Shown here in pieces: positions 35,688 to 48,044 of a stretch of 64,000 nt of DNA. The position numbers and the translations under genes were made by a program. The stretch's first letter is position 1. Each line of letters begins with the position of its first letter. The notes under the pieces are model-generated. The model did no database searches, had not been told where the DNA came from, and saw nothing but the letters and a program-made list of their open reading frames with translations. The DNA comes from Hyparrhenia diplandra (Eukaryota; Streptophyta; Magnoliopsida; Poales; Poaceae), in NCBI GenBank assembly GCA_015847255.1, contig JADLZK010011568.1, forward strand, positions 248,001 to 312,000, read 5' to 3'.

Positions 35688-37236
35688 TTACCTTGATGTA
35701 CTAGAAAGGAGATGGGGATAATGCTCCAAAATATAACTTTCAAGTTCCCAGGTTGCTTCATCTTCCGAATGATTTTGCCACTGGACCTTATAAAATTTCA
35801 CCACTTTATTTCTAGTCACTCTTTCCTTTTCGTCCAAGATTTTGATAGGGTGCTCAACATATGAAAGATCAGGTTGGAGAGGAAGTCCTTCAATTTCTAC
35901 TACTTCTTCGGGAACTCGCAAACACCTTCTCAACTGAGAGACATGGAAAACATTGTGAACCGCTGACAAGAATTCTGGGAGTTGCAGGCGATAAGCAACG
36001 TTCCCACACTTTCCCAAAACCTTGTAAGGTCCAACATAACGGGGGGCTAACTTTCCACGAACTCCAAAACGATGTACACCTCTCATAGGTGACACCTTGA
36101 GATACACATGATCACCAACTTCAAATTCCACTAGCCTTCTTTTCTTATCTGCATAAGCTTTTTGACGGGCCTGAGCTGCTTTTAAGTGAGACTGAATAAC
36201 ACTAACTGTCTCTCGGGCTTCTTTGATTAAATCAGGACCAAAATATCCGCGGTCTCCTACTTCAACCCAGTTGAGTGGTGTCCTGCATTTCTTGCCATAC
36301 AAAGCCTCAAATGGTGCCATACGGATACTTTCTTGATAACTGTTGTTGTATGAAAACTCTGCCCAAGGCAAACACTTATCCCATTTCTCAGGAAAAGAAA
36401 TGACACAAGCTCTCAACATATCTTCTAATACTTGGTTCACTCTTTTCTCGTCGTCGACCATCGGTCTCTCGGGTGGTAAGCGGCTTCCGAGAAGTTTAGT
36501 TCCAAGGCATTCTTGCATCCGCTCCCAAAAGTGGGACATAAACACCGACCCTCTATCAAGAACAATTGTAAGGGGAACTCCGTGCAAGGACACAACCTTC
36601 TCAAAGTACAGCTCAAAGATATCTCTTGGCTGAATAATCCGTGTGTACCGGAATAAAATGAGCTGACTTAGTGAGACGATCCACAATGACCCAAATGGAA
36701 TCATACCCCTTTTTAGTGTGAGGCAAACCCACAATAAAATCCATAGAGATTTCCTCCCATTTCCAAGCAGGGATGGGTAATGGTTGCAGATAACCAGGTG
36801 TACGCATATGATCAGCTTTCACTCTTCTACAAACATCACACTCAGAGATGTACCTAGTGATGTCTTGCTTCATATTTGGCCACCAATACATGTGGCGCAA
36901 ATCATGATACATCTTATTGCTTCCAGGATGAATGGACAACTTGGAATCGTGAGCTTCTTGCATAATCTTTCTTCTAAGCTCATGGCTAGCAGGGACCACT
37001 AACCGATTTTTGAACTTCAACACACCTTGTTCATCAACACTGAAGTGAGGACCACGACCTGCTGCCATTAGTTTCTTGATATGAGGGATTTCTGAGGTAT
37101 CTTGCCTTTGCTCAAAAATAATTTGTTCAAGCAAATCGGATACTAAAGCAATGTGTGCCAATACTTTAGAATGATTGAAAGGCAAGGAACCTTCATCGCC
37201 TTGATGCAACTTCCGACTCAATGCATCGGCTACCAC
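35688..37236 (-). CDS. gypsy integrase with chromodomain
   Basis: The zinc-binding HHCC region is in 36900-36780 (HPGSNKMYHDL, CDVC). The catalytic core starts MDFIVGLPHTKKGYDS (first Asp) and continues after a frame change near 36620 with TIVLDRGSVF (second Asp). Around the third acidic residue (about 36450) the residues are unlike the family although the DNA aligns, consistent with local indels. The C-terminus has the chromodomain-like VVKFYKVQWQNHSEDEATWE, which directs insertion to heterochromatin in this group. Confidence 0.8.
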
Positions 37237-37313
37237 ATTGGCCTTTCGGGATGATAATGAACTTCCAAATCATAATCCTTGATCAACTCAAGCCACCTTA
37301 TTTTGCCTCATAT

Positions 37314-38425
37314 TTAACTCGGATTGAGTAAAAATATATTTGAGGCTCTTGTGGTCTCAGTATAAATATGCACTTTGTTTCCCAATAAATAATGTCTCCA
37401 GATTTTTAGAGCGTGCACCACTGCACCGAGCTCTAAATCATGGGTGGGGTAATTCACCTCATGTTTCTTTAGCTGGCGTGAAGCATAAGCTATCACACGT
37501 CCATCTTGCATAAGCACACAACCTAGTCCGGTTCTAGAGGCATCACAATACACATCAAATGGTCTCTCAATATCCGGGCCGAGCAAGAACGAGGAAAGAT
37601 GGTGAGATAATTCTTCAGGGCTTGGAAAGCTTCCTCACAAGCCGGACTCCATACAAACTTGACATCCTTCTGAAGCAACTTGGTCATTGGGTGAGCTATC
37701 TTGGAGAAGTCAGGAATGAAACGCCGATAATAACCAGCTAGACCAAGGAACTGCCTAATCTGATGAACTGACTTGGGAGATTTCCAATTTAACACATCTC
37801 GTACCTTGCCAGGATCCACCGAGACGCCTTCAGGGGTGAGAACATGCCCCAAAAATTCCACTCGTTTCAGCCAAAACTCACATTTGCTGAACTTGGCATA
37901 CAACTTATGTTTGCGTAGTCGGGTCAGGACTGTGCGAAGATGTTGTGCATGTTCTTCTTCATTCTTTGAATATACCAGGATATCATCAATGAACACCACC
38001 ACAAACTTATCCAACTCAGGCATGAAGACTGTGTTCATGAGGTACATGAAGAATGCAGGAGCATTGGTGAGACCAAAAGACATGACTAGGTATTCATACA
38101 ACCCATACCTAGTAGAGAAAGCTGTCTTTGGTATATCTTCTGGCCGGATTTTTATTTGATGATACCCAGAACGAAGATCAATCTTGGAGAACACCTTTGC
38201 ACCAGCTAACTGGTCAAACAAAGTATCAATGCGAGGCAAAGGATACTTGTTCTTAATGGTGACTGCATTGAGGGGGCGATAATCCACACACATCCGAAGA
38301 GTACCATCTTTCTTCTTCACAAAGATAGCTGGACAACCCCATGGTGATGAACTAGGTCGGATGAATCCTTTCTCTAATAATTCTTCCAACTGCTTCTTCA
38401 TCTCAGCTAGTTCTTGTGGAGCCAT
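37314..38425 (-). CDS. gypsy reverse transcriptase and RNase H
   Basis: The RT has the VDYRPLN motif, then FSKIDLRSGYHQI, and the catalytic FIDDILVYS. After a frame change near 37590, the RNase H part reads DVYCDASRTGLG and IAYASRQLKKHE. It copies element RNA into DNA. The catalytic motifs look intact, but the joins between domains are not in one frame. Confidence 0.85.
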
Positions 38426-39038
38426 ACGGTAAGGACGCCGTGAAATAGGAGCAGTGCCAGGCTCTAATTCAATAGTAAACTCTACTTCTCTATCCGGTGG
38501 TAGTCGGGCAAATCTTCGGGGAACACATCGGGAAACTCACGGACCACGGGAATAGAGGCAAGATCGGGAGAAGCTTTCAAGTATGAGCAATAAGCGGCAA
38601 GGAGGGGCAAGACATGAGAAGAGACATCCGATCCTCGAAGAAGGAAGCCTTAACTCAACAATCCTCTCGCTTAAGGTTCAAAACTACCCCATAGACACTC
38701 ATCCAGTTCATGCCCAATATTGCATCTATGCCTTGACCCGGGCAGTACCATGAACTCGAAGTCGATAGGGATGGGTTGCTAGTACTAGGTCGATCAGTAT
38801 CCGTGCGGGTATTAACGCTCACTAGCGCACCGGAGTTTTGATTCTATAGGCAATAGGGATAGCCTTAATAGATATATTATGCCCTCGTGCATACCCTTGA
38901 CCGATAAATGAATGTGATGCACCGTAATCAAATAACACATATCTTTGGATGAGAATCAATGGTGAACATACAGCCATCACGAGGCTTTCCTCGTGGAATC
39001 TCCTCGATCGCTATGAAGTTGACACGCCCAAAGGCGAC

Positions 39039-40262
39039 TCACGGCACCTTCTTCTTGACAATAGTTCTCTTCACCAAATGGGAGTTGGTTGAAGGTCGGG
39101 CGGACCGAAAAGGCGGGTTCTCGAGGACACTCGAGCAAAGTGGCCTTCGACCACACTTGAAGCATGCACTGGCTTCATCCCTTGCTTTGGGCGAGGCTGA
39201 AACCGCCGTCCCTCGAGGCCGCCGCACCGGCCGAGTAGGTGCACGGTCCGAGGAGGCCGTGGATCGGTAACTCTGTTGAGGGCCGGCGAGACAATTTGTC
39301 CTCCCGATGGATGATAGGACATCCGCCTCACAACCTGTACCTTCTGAGTGTGGGGGTGGCCAGAAGGACCTGTAGCCACTCTCTTGCGCTTCCACTCCGC
39401 TTGAGCATCACGCCCAAGTCCCTCCAGAGCAATAGCAGCATTCACCAATTCACCAAAGGTCTGATAGCCTCCGGTGTACAACTTCTCCTGTAGAGCAAAA
39501 GAGAGACCACGATAGAAACAATCCCGCTTCTTTTCATCTGTATCCACATGTGGACCAGCATACTGAGACAAATGGTTGAATCTGTTCACATATTCCAGCA
39601 CGCTCATATTGCCTTGCTTGAGCTCAAGAAATTCATTCAGCTTCCTTGCCAACAACCCAGCAGGAATATAGGCGACGGAAGCGATGTAGTGAACTCCCGC
39701 CAAGTCACCCGATGGTTCGCGGTCGTGTTGCCTTGAAGTTAGCCCACTGTGCACTTTGGCGGCCCCCCGAATTTCTTTGTCAGGCAAAGTACACCTTCTG
39801 CTCATCAGTGACATTGTTGAGTAACTCAAATTTTTGCTCAAGAATGCGAAGCCAATGCTCCGCGTCCAGTGGCTCTGCAGACGGTGTGAATGTGGGTGGG
39901 TGGGTCGCCAAGAAGTCCGGGTACGAGCTGGGCCTCTCGGGACCACGAGCACCACCCCCATCCCCACCATTGCCCCCCGGGCCTCCACGAACAAACCCAC
40001 CAATCAACTGAGCCAGCATATCCATGGTACGGGCTGACTCCCGACGGGTGGCTAATAACTCAGCCATCATCTCAGCAGGGGTCATCGGAGGTGGTGGTGG
40101 AGGTGGAGCCACCAGAGCTGGGACCTCGTTACTATCCGCCTGGGCATTATTGTTATCAGCACCATGCCCATTCCCACCTTGCTCCTCCTGAGCATCATGA
40201 CCTCCCCCGACACTGGCGCTTCCACGCCCAGACCTTAGGTTCATCTGAAACAGATAAACCAA
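39039..40262 (-). CDS. gypsy gag region (frameshifted)
   Basis: The N-terminal part (40262-39780) is Gly/Pro-rich and then enters the retrotransposon capsid domain (LDAEHWLRILEQKF). The frame moves near 39780, and the capsid continues in 39740-39300 (LLARKLNEFLELKQGNM, YVNRFNHLSQYA). A nucleocapsid Cys motif (ACFKCGR) is partly visible near 39160 but its later ligands are out of frame. It packages the element RNA. The gap 38430-39040 should hold the aspartic protease; its frames are too broken to place. Confidence 0.7.
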
Positions 40263-40747
40263 CCATTAGAGGCGAGGCGCCCAAACCATGATAAAAGCTT
40301 TAGAGAGAAAATTGATAAGGGCGATAAAGCGCATGATAAGGATTTTTACTAAAATTGAAGCAATTATTTTTACTCATTATGCTCTTTGTATTTGCTAGCT
40401 AAATTGTGTGTGAAGGGGTATTTGAGAAATTCCCATTATGATGCATGATTCGACCTATTCGTTCGCTCATGCCGGAATATAGCGGCAACCGTATAAAATT
40501 TTTGGCACATCGAACACTCACTTCCGTATGCTAACGATTCATACGTTTCGCATGTTAGTGTACCTGCAGAAAATTGATTAGATAAAACCAGTGCCACTAT
40601 CCTATATAGACCAATATTATAGGGCTTATACTTATTTACGCATAATTATTACCGCATCCTAATTTTTGCAAAGCTTTTGTTGGTCAAATTTTATACTTTT
40701 GAAAATGGTTATTAAGCTCGTAAACTCATTATTGGCTCGATACCACC

Positions 40748-43700
40748 TGGCGGGCGAACCGCCCGAAATAACACACTTTTAGAGCACTTGTCTTCCTCTA
40801 GACACTAAGTATTCCAAAAATGAGTCATCCCAAACAGTTCCGTCGAGCACACCCCAAGGGAGAACTCAAAACAATCCACGTTTTACATCCGTAATCCAAT
40901 AATGAGTACAAGCTTACAATACTTAATTTATTTCATACAATACCAAGTCTTAGAAATTATTTATTACAATACCGAGAGTTCGAGTGCGAGGAAATAAATA
41001 GCGGAAATGAAATAAATATCTAGCGACGACGAAGATACAAGGATCCATCCGTGCCCACCGGAAGAATCCTCCACACAAGACTAGCTCCTTATGCTCCACC
41101 CGCAACAAGGGTAAATAAACCCCGAGTACTCAATTGTACTCGCAAGACTTACCCGAAGGGAGTATATATATTTCCGACTCTCAAGGAATATGATAGGCTT
41201 TATGGGTCGTAGTTTATTTGTTTGCGAGAAAAGCATTACTAAAAGTAAATCCTTACTTTTCATTTATTAGCCATCTTTTAAGTTCATCATCTAGCCATTA
41301 TAGGTAAGCACCTGTTCTACTTTCAAGCAAGAGTTGAGCAATCGAGAACCATCTTAATTCCTTCCTTCATATTTCTCTTCTTACTACGATGCCGGATACC
41401 GGTCAAGTCGCACCGACACGGCGGCGATTCGCGAATCAATGTCCCCATTTGGGTACCCGAAAAAAACACGCCCGCTTGCGCTACAAAAAATACGCAAGCA
41501 AAGACTAACCCCTACATTTCTCCCGCCGAGGCTCCGGGTCCCCGCCCCAAACTTGGACTCCGAGCCACCACTACCTGAGTCCCGGACTCAGTATGGTCCT
41601 TGGACCTCCAACCTTTCCCCGCCTCCATTCAGTCGACACGGAAAGAGCCGGTAACCTCGACATGAAAAGAACAGGTCTTCCCGCTCCCATAAGCAAGTAT
41701 GTGCACGGGATAATAAGATCGCGTGACTTGACCACCATTCCATTGCAACGGCGGTCCTTAATTGACTCGGACAGGGAAAACAGTGTAACCTAGCTAAGTC
41801 CCGCCGTCGCGGAACATAGCTTGTCACACCCACCAGAACTCAACCACTCCCCTGCCCGGTCGCCAATTCCTTTCCACCATCTCATCATCATTGTAGTAAT
41901 ATTCCCTACTTTGTGAGTAACAGCAGGTTACTCACGCTACCGAATAACCTAAGCATGGCAACTACCGATCCTATACTAGTAAGACTCATAGGATAATATA
42001 TATATGCAAGTGGATTTCATATAACTCCTGAAACGTAAATGCAAACATATATATAAATTATATTTATAAAATAAGGGTTATGCACCGGGGCTTGCCTTGG
42101 TCAGGCGCAAACTCAACAAAGTCAGTCACGAGCGGCTCTGGAAACTCCTGCGGTACGAGTATCTCCTCCTCGTACTCCTCGATGACTTCGTCGTACTCCT
42201 GGTCGCCCACGGTCACGACTTCCGCCAACTCGTTCACTACATGTATGCGATGATGATGCAACAATTTAATATGCGGGCAACAACAACTCTTAAAATAGGA
42301 ACACATGCAATAAGCAGCTAAGCTAACTCTAATGACTAAAATAGTAACTACCAGCAAGAGCGGTGTAAGCACGTACGTGTTCTATTCTTACTCCTATTAA
42401 TATTAAATGGATATATTTAGCTACTACATCAAACAGCTCAGTTTAAGCTACAACGTTATAGCAAGCAAACTATATATGGAACATGTATTACGTACAAAAG
42501 CTAAGAAGCTAACAGCATGTTTGTACTCTAATCGAACCCATGCACAAACATATATATGTATATATGAGCAGCTCGCGGTCGTTACTCACGGCAGCCGCGG
42601 CATCTCGGCAAAGCTAAAGCAGCTACTAGGCTAATGACAGGTGATCAACATCATGGCTTACGGTGGTTCGTGCAGCGATGATGGTTGAGTCGGAGACACG
42701 CGCGAGCCCGAGCGGAGCTGCGCACGAGCGAGTGGAACGGCAGCGCTCTGCAACAGGCACGCCGGCGTCAGCTCGTCCACGGCGGCAACGTCGACAGAGA
42801 CTTGAGGTGGTTCGGCTAGGCAACAGCCATGGCTACCCTTGGCGCAAGGGAATGGATGATGAGGTCTTGCATTCTCATGGAGTCGAGTCTTTTATGGCTA
42901 GCGGGATACTGACTGTGGTGAACCGACGACCCAGGAAGACTCCAAACTAGCTTAGTTGGCCTGGTGGGAATCAAACGAGATGGGGACGGCGGCTGTGCTA
43001 ATTGATGGCAAAGCTGTAGACGTGACCCTTCCCTGCCGAAGCTAATGGCACGGCCAGTTGGCCATGGCGGCAGAGAAGAACGAGATATACACCTAATGCT
43101 GACTCAGACTCGTCTTGGCAGCACGCAGCAGGTTGCGAGCAAGCCCACACACATACTCGTCCATGGAGGACACAACACGTGCGGCCGCAGCGCCATGAAT
43201 GGCAAGCGACGGCGACGGCAAGCAAGCATGGCCTCGTGCGTTAACAGGACTGACAAAGGCTGGTGTTTGCCTTGGCTGCAAGCGGATGGTGGCTAGCGTC
43301 ATTAAGATGAAATGACGACTAAGGCAGTGGGTGAGGGTGCGACGCGACGAGCATGGCCAAAAGCACAACGTGCCACGGTGCATGGAGCAGAGTCATTTAA
43401 AGTGAAGTGACGACGCTGGCAGGGTGCATGGTAACGTAGCATGTCATGGCTAATAATGGTCCGGCTATATATGGTCGATCGACATGGTGCGGCGCAGAGG
43501 CAGCTAGACGACGACGACGACGTCCATAGTCACGACCAGAACAGGGACCGGCCCAAGTGCATGCATGCACGATATTGAAGGCAAGGCTAACAACGACCAG
43601 ACACTAAACCTCTTTAGCTAACAGTTCTAACTCAAGGTCACGTATATGTCTATATATATAGCATGCGTGTGTGTATATATACAAGAAACGTTTTATATTT

Positions 43701-43781
43701 TATCACATGCATTACACACAAACATGATGCTCATGACGGATTTTAGTAAGTTAATTAAGCAAGAACACCGAGGGTGTTACA
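40748..43781 (-). repeat. 5' LTR of the gypsy element
   Basis: On the minus strand it begins TGTAACACCCTCGGTG at 43781 and ends near CGCCCGCCA at 40748, two bases before the primer-binding site. About 42280-43781 is nearly identical to the other LTR, while 40770-42230 differs at many places. ORFs within it are not genes. Confidence 0.85.
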
Positions 43782-43786
43782 GGGAG

Positions 43787-44930
43787 GTGTGGGGTGGGGG
43801 GCCGGCTCCGGCCACAGGGGACCCGAGCCCGATGCCCTAGCTCGCGTGCGTCGATGTCGCTTCCCAAGGCCCGACGACCCCGCGGCAGACCACCAGCCAC
43901 CGGATCCGGTGAAGGAGAAGCTGGATCAGGCCGAGATGGTGTGGATCCACGCCCCGGGCCCCAACTCCGGCCATCGTGCACAGAGGTTGGGACGACGGGG
44001 ATGAGGGGATGGAGGGAAACAGGTGGCTGCCGCCACCAATGCCGAGGAAAGGTGGCGGCGGCGGGGGCGCCGGCGGCGGCAGAGTGGCGGGGGGGGGCAC
44101 CGACGCGCCCCGGCCGGCGCCGAGTCGGGCGCACGATGGTGGGGAAGTGAGCTACGCCCGAGCTTAGTGGGCGGAGCTGCTGCGGATCCACGCCAAGGGC
44201 GGCCGTAGCCGCCCGCGTGGAGGTCCGCGCCGCCGGATCACGCGACCCGCCGCGACTTCCAACCCCGACGCCGTTCGACTCCGCCACCACCACGAAGGAG
44301 CGCCCCGCCGCCGCCCTCCCGGCAACCAGCGCAGCCATGCCGGCGGCCTGCTCCGGCGGCGGCGCAACAGAGGTGAGGGGAGAGAAGGTGGCGGCGCTAC
44401 TAGGGTTAGGGTCGCCGCCCGTGCCGCCCGCCTGGGAGCGACGCGGGGGCCTCAATAGGTCTAACCCAGGTCAACTCTACAGATTTTCTTTTTGACTTTT
44501 TTTGCATCTTGAACTTTGGTTGTAAGTTTTGCTTTTTGTTAATTTTATTAATAAAGCTCAGTAGGGGGCAAATCGATCCTGGCAGGCACCCACAAGAAGA
44601 GTCGACGCATCTGCGACAGAAGTCTCCTCAACAAGCCGAGAAAGGAATACATCGTCGTCATCGACTGCAAATGATTCACTGGATTCACATCAATTATATT
44701 GTGCAAAGGAAATGGACTGACACCGGTTATTAGCAGGGCACTCTGAAGAGTCTGTTGGGCACACAAACTGCAATGCAGCGTCGGAGCAACTGAAGCTTAG
44801 GACTTGGCCGTGCTATTTCAGTCGTGGCCAACTCAGTGCAGGCCCTTTTGGCACGGCTTAAAATTTGAGTTCAGAACAGAAGATAAACCATGCTTGCATG
44901 TGTGTAGTGTACATTAGAAAATGAGTAGCA
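43787..44930. other. Right flank of the gypsy insertion; no recognised gene
   Basis: Bases 43787-44460 are very GC-rich with long frames on both strands (234 residues on the minus strand, Pro/Ala/Arg-rich) and no domain. Bases 44460-44860 are AT-richer with nothing recognised. From about 44870 the upstream region shared with the F-box fragments at 13310 begins. Confidence 0.3.
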
Positions 44931-44934
44931 CATA

Positions 44935-45155
44935 CTCCCTCTGGGATGGTATTAGAAGTCGTTTTCGACAAGGTTTGAGTCAAACATCGGGAATATAAAT
45001 CATCAATAACTTTTAAGTTGTTGAAAAAATACTTTGATAAAAGTATATATATATCACATCTCCATAAATATTTTTATAATAATAAGAGGTCAAAGTTGTG
45101 TTTTGGAGATCATGTCACTGTCCTAAACGACTTTCTAATACCATCCCGGAGGGAG
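44935..45155. mobile_element. Stowaway-like MITE upstream of the F-box gene
   Basis: Inverted ends CTCCCTCTGGGATGGTATTA and the counterpart TAATACCATCCCGGAGGGAG are flanked by TA (44933-44934 and 45156-45157). The paralogous fragment at 13371-13380 reads 'gcacatagg' uninterrupted, so it shows the empty site. Confidence 0.85.
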
Positions 45156-45493
45156 TAGGTTACAAAATGGATGATCGATCAATTGAAATCAGCAGTCAGA
45201 CAATTCTGTATAGGGTGGTGAAAGCGTTGGATTCTTCAGTGATTCAAATATATGGAGAGAGAACATAAGAGGTTTGGGTGTTTGACTCAGATAGTTAGGC
45301 TTTATTGCAATATTTTTCCCGGGTATACATTTAGCTTCAGGTAAGTATTTGATCTACATACGAGTTATGCAAGCACTGGTTTCCGTACGTGTCCTTGCGA
45401 CTTGGCCCACAAGTTTCCCTCGGCATACATAAATCTCTCCCGTCTTTCTCAGACGAGAAGTCAAGCTGAAACGGGCACGAACTTGCGTTCCCA

Positions 45494-47145
45494 ATGGCAA
45501 CGGATCCGGACGAGGGCACAAGCACAACCTGGCTGAGCCTCCCCACGGACGCCTTCGTGGAGATCCTGCTGCGCCTGCCTCCAAGCACCCGACGCTGGGT
45601 CCGCCTCGTGTGTCGGCACTGGCGTGATGTCATCGACAAGCGGACGCCGCCACCAAGCAAGCCGGCGGTGCTGGCGTGCTTCACCAGCAGGACGTCCGCC
45701 TCGGCGTACGCCATCGACGACCTCGCCACCGGTGCATTCAGGCAGGTGTGGGCACTCAGCGCCGGCCCCGACCCCATCCCCGGCGCCAGAGATAGGGAGG
45801 CGCTTCGACGTGGTCATGGTCGGCACGTGCAACGGACTGTTGTGCCTGTGCGACAACACCATGCCCGGCGGCGCCATCTCGCTGCTCAACCCTGTCACCC
45901 GCGAGACGCTACGCCTCCCGCTGCTGCCCGTCTCCTACCGGAACCCCTACTGCTACGGCAGCTGGAAGGCGTACGGCTTTGGCTTCCACCCACGACGGGG
46001 CGGTACACGGTGCTGCACCTCCCGTGCCGCGCCGACGCCTCCGGCGGCTTCACGTCGCTGCTGGTGTTCACGCTGCCGGGGGCGGGGAGCGAGGACGATA
46101 GGGCATGGGCGTGGCGAGACGTGCCCGTCTCCTTTCCCGGCGGCGCGACCGCGACGTCGACGGTGACGCCGGCCTCATCACCATCGACGGCGCCACGTAC
46201 TGGGTGACCAAGGACGCCGCCGGGGGCAGGGTGGCGTCGTTCGACCACGAGAACGAGCGCGTGGCGCTTGCCGCGCCACTGCCGGTGGTCGGCGGGCGTG
46301 GCACTGGCAACGTGCTCCGCCTGGCGGAGGTTCAGGGCAGACTGGGGCTCGCCGTGCGGCTCGACAGACGGGGGCCGACGAAGACGGAGGTGTGGGTTCT
46401 CGGCCGGCAAGGGTGGAGCCGGCAGTACAACGATGCAGCTGCAAGCGCATATACAAGCCGTGCCAGCGGCTCGCCGGCCCGCACTTCACGCATGGCGGCA
46501 GGGCCGTCCCAATGATTTTAAGGGCCCATGGGCAAATAAAATAGTAATAATTTCTTAATATGATGATTAAACTATATACTACTATTAATAATAATAGTTA
46601 ACTTGCAATATAGGTTTGTCAAGGGAACATTTGGGCCCGTTCCTCATCTGGTATTCGTGTGCAAGCGAGTGGTCTCATCTAACAAATTGGCATCATTATA
46701 TTTGGTAATTACCATGCGAACGATTGATCGGTAGATGACACGGAAAAGCTAAATATCAAAATAGGTAGACAAATTAATTCATATTTTTTTGACTTGTGTC
46801 GTGTATTGACATTTAAATTTTCATTTGAGAATGCAAATATACACTAAATACTATATGCATACATATACTCATGGGCCCCCTCCATGGCATGGGCCCGTGG
46901 GCGTCGCACCTGCTGCCCTCCCCTCTGGGACGGCCCTGCATGGCGGCTACGTGCTCGCCGTGAGTGCCGACGGGTACAACCTGAAGCACCTGTATGCGCA
47001 CAGGATGCCCGACGGCGGCAAGGTGAGGTCGTTGCGGATCAGGGAGCAGGGAACGGTGGCGGCCTACTGCAAGGACGGCAACCACCTCCGGATCTTCGCC
47101 TATGTAGAGACCACGGAGCCGCTGAGTGTATACAAAAGGACTTGA
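45494..47145 (+). pseudogene. F-box protein gene interrupted by a hAT MITE
   Basis: ATG 45494 opens MATDPDEGTSTTW, then the F-box (LSLPTDAFVEILLRLP, VRLVCRHWRDVI). F-box-associated sequence follows: VVMVGTCNGLLCLCDN, ISLLNPVTRETLRLPLLP and YGFGFHP. The C-terminal part reads LITIDGATYWVTKDAAGG and ends YVLAVSADGYNLKHLYAHRM and a stop at 47143-47145. It would act as a substrate adaptor in an SCF ubiquitin ligase. Frame changes occur near 45800, 45985 (CCC where CCCC would restore the frame), 46150 and 46435. At 46499 a 440-bp transposon splits the coding region. Two internally deleted relatives lie at 13.3-15.4 kb. It is broken as written; some breaks may be errors, but the insertion is real. 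Confidence 0.75.
46499..46938. mobile_element. hAT MITE inside the F-box coding region
   Basis: Perfect 13-bp inverted ends CAGGGCCGTCCCA (46499-46511) and TGGGACGGCCCTG (46926-46938) are flanked by an exact 8-bp duplication CATGGCGG (46491-46498 and 46939-46946). End sequence and duplication length both identify hAT. It is 440 bp with no transposase, hence non-autonomous. Perfect ends suggest a fairly young insertion. Confidence 0.95.
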
Positions 47146-47231
47146 TGGTCATAATAAGACTTTATTTGCTAGCAAATCTCTTTCATAGTTGACTATAAAC
47201 TTGCCAGAGGGAGATTGTTTGTGGTCGGTCT

Positions 47232-47409
47232 TATTAGAATATAATGCAATAATGATCCTAGAAGTTGTAACGATAAGTCATAGGAGATGAAACAATCAGT
47301 CACATCTTTATTATCTTCAGTTTTAAGTATCCCTTGTAACCTATATAAGCATGCCACTATGAATGAAATGATTGAGGACTGATATTCTTCCATCTATCAC
47401 ATTCTTACA
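47232..47409 (+). repeat. Left LTR of the copia element
   Basis: 178 bp, beginning TATTAGAATATAATGC and ending TTCTTACA. Both LTRs begin TA where TG is expected, so either the change predates insertion or it was copied during replication. Confidence 0.85.
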
Positions 47410-47454
47410 TGGTATCAGCCTATACCGATCCTAACTCTTCTTCTTCCTTCCAAC

Positions 47455-48044
47455 ATGAACGAAGACGATCAGAATGCCATCACAGCCATGCTGCCGCCAT
47501 CAGGGCCGCCCTCCCCTCTCTTGCTGCTCCAAAAACAGCCACGGCACTTGCCACCATCAACGTCAAAAACCACACCCCCTTCACCCTCGAGCTTGATCCC
47601 CCAAACTACTCCACATGGCCGGAGTTGTTTCTCACCCTCGTCGGCAAGTTCGATGCCTCATCCCACATCGATGGCACGCCGGCGCCGGACAACCCCGATG
47701 CGGATTGGCTTGCGATTGACTATTCAGTTCGCTCGCTGATCTACTCCTCGTCGTCGCCCCGTGTGTTGCGCTTGATCATGGAAAACGGTGCTTCTGCTCA
47801 CACCGTTTGGACCAAGCCGGCGAATCTCTTCCTCGACAACAAGGCATCGCGTGCTATGACCCTTGAGGCGAAATTCCGGGCTCTCGTACAAGGCGATATG
47901 CCGGTACTTGAGTATGCTCAACACCTCAAGGATCTTGCTGATGGCCTCGCCGACTTGGATCAACCTTTGTTGGCGACAACACCTTGCTGCTCGCTCTTCT
48001 TCGCGGTGTCAATGCACCCCTTCGCAGCATGGCATCGATTTTAA
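47455..48044 (+). CDS. copia gag region
   Basis: From about 47560 it reads as a copia-type gag: LELDPPNYSTWPELFLTLVG, IDGTPAPDNPDADW, and ALVQGDMPVLEYAQHLKDLA. The N-terminal part is in another frame (ATG 47455). Downstream, 48050-48480 is Pro/Gly-rich and no intact zinc knuckle is seen. It would form the particle shell. Confidence 0.65.

Larger units (their letters stand above)
32568..43781 (-). mobile_element. Complete Ty3/gypsy chromovirus-type LTR retrotransposon (Tekay/Del-like)
   Basis: The element is 11.2 kb and flanked by the 5-bp target duplication GGGAG (32563-32567 and 43782-43786). LTRs are 3032 and 3034 bp. On the minus strand the order is 5' LTR, primer-binding site (TGGTATCGAGCC, 40745-40734, close to the initiator-Met tRNA complement but lacking one base), gag, protease region, reverse transcriptase, RNase H, integrase with chromodomain, polypurine tract (AGGGGGGTAGAGT, next to 35599) and 3' LTR. 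Very long LTRs plus a C-terminal chromodomain suggest the Tekay/Del lineage. Reading frames are broken in several places, so this copy is non-autonomous as written. Confidence 0.9.

Noticed and set aside
43751..44455. 234-residue Pro/Ala-rich minus-strand frame
   Set aside because: It begins at the LTR edge, has no recognisable domain, and other long frames overlap it.
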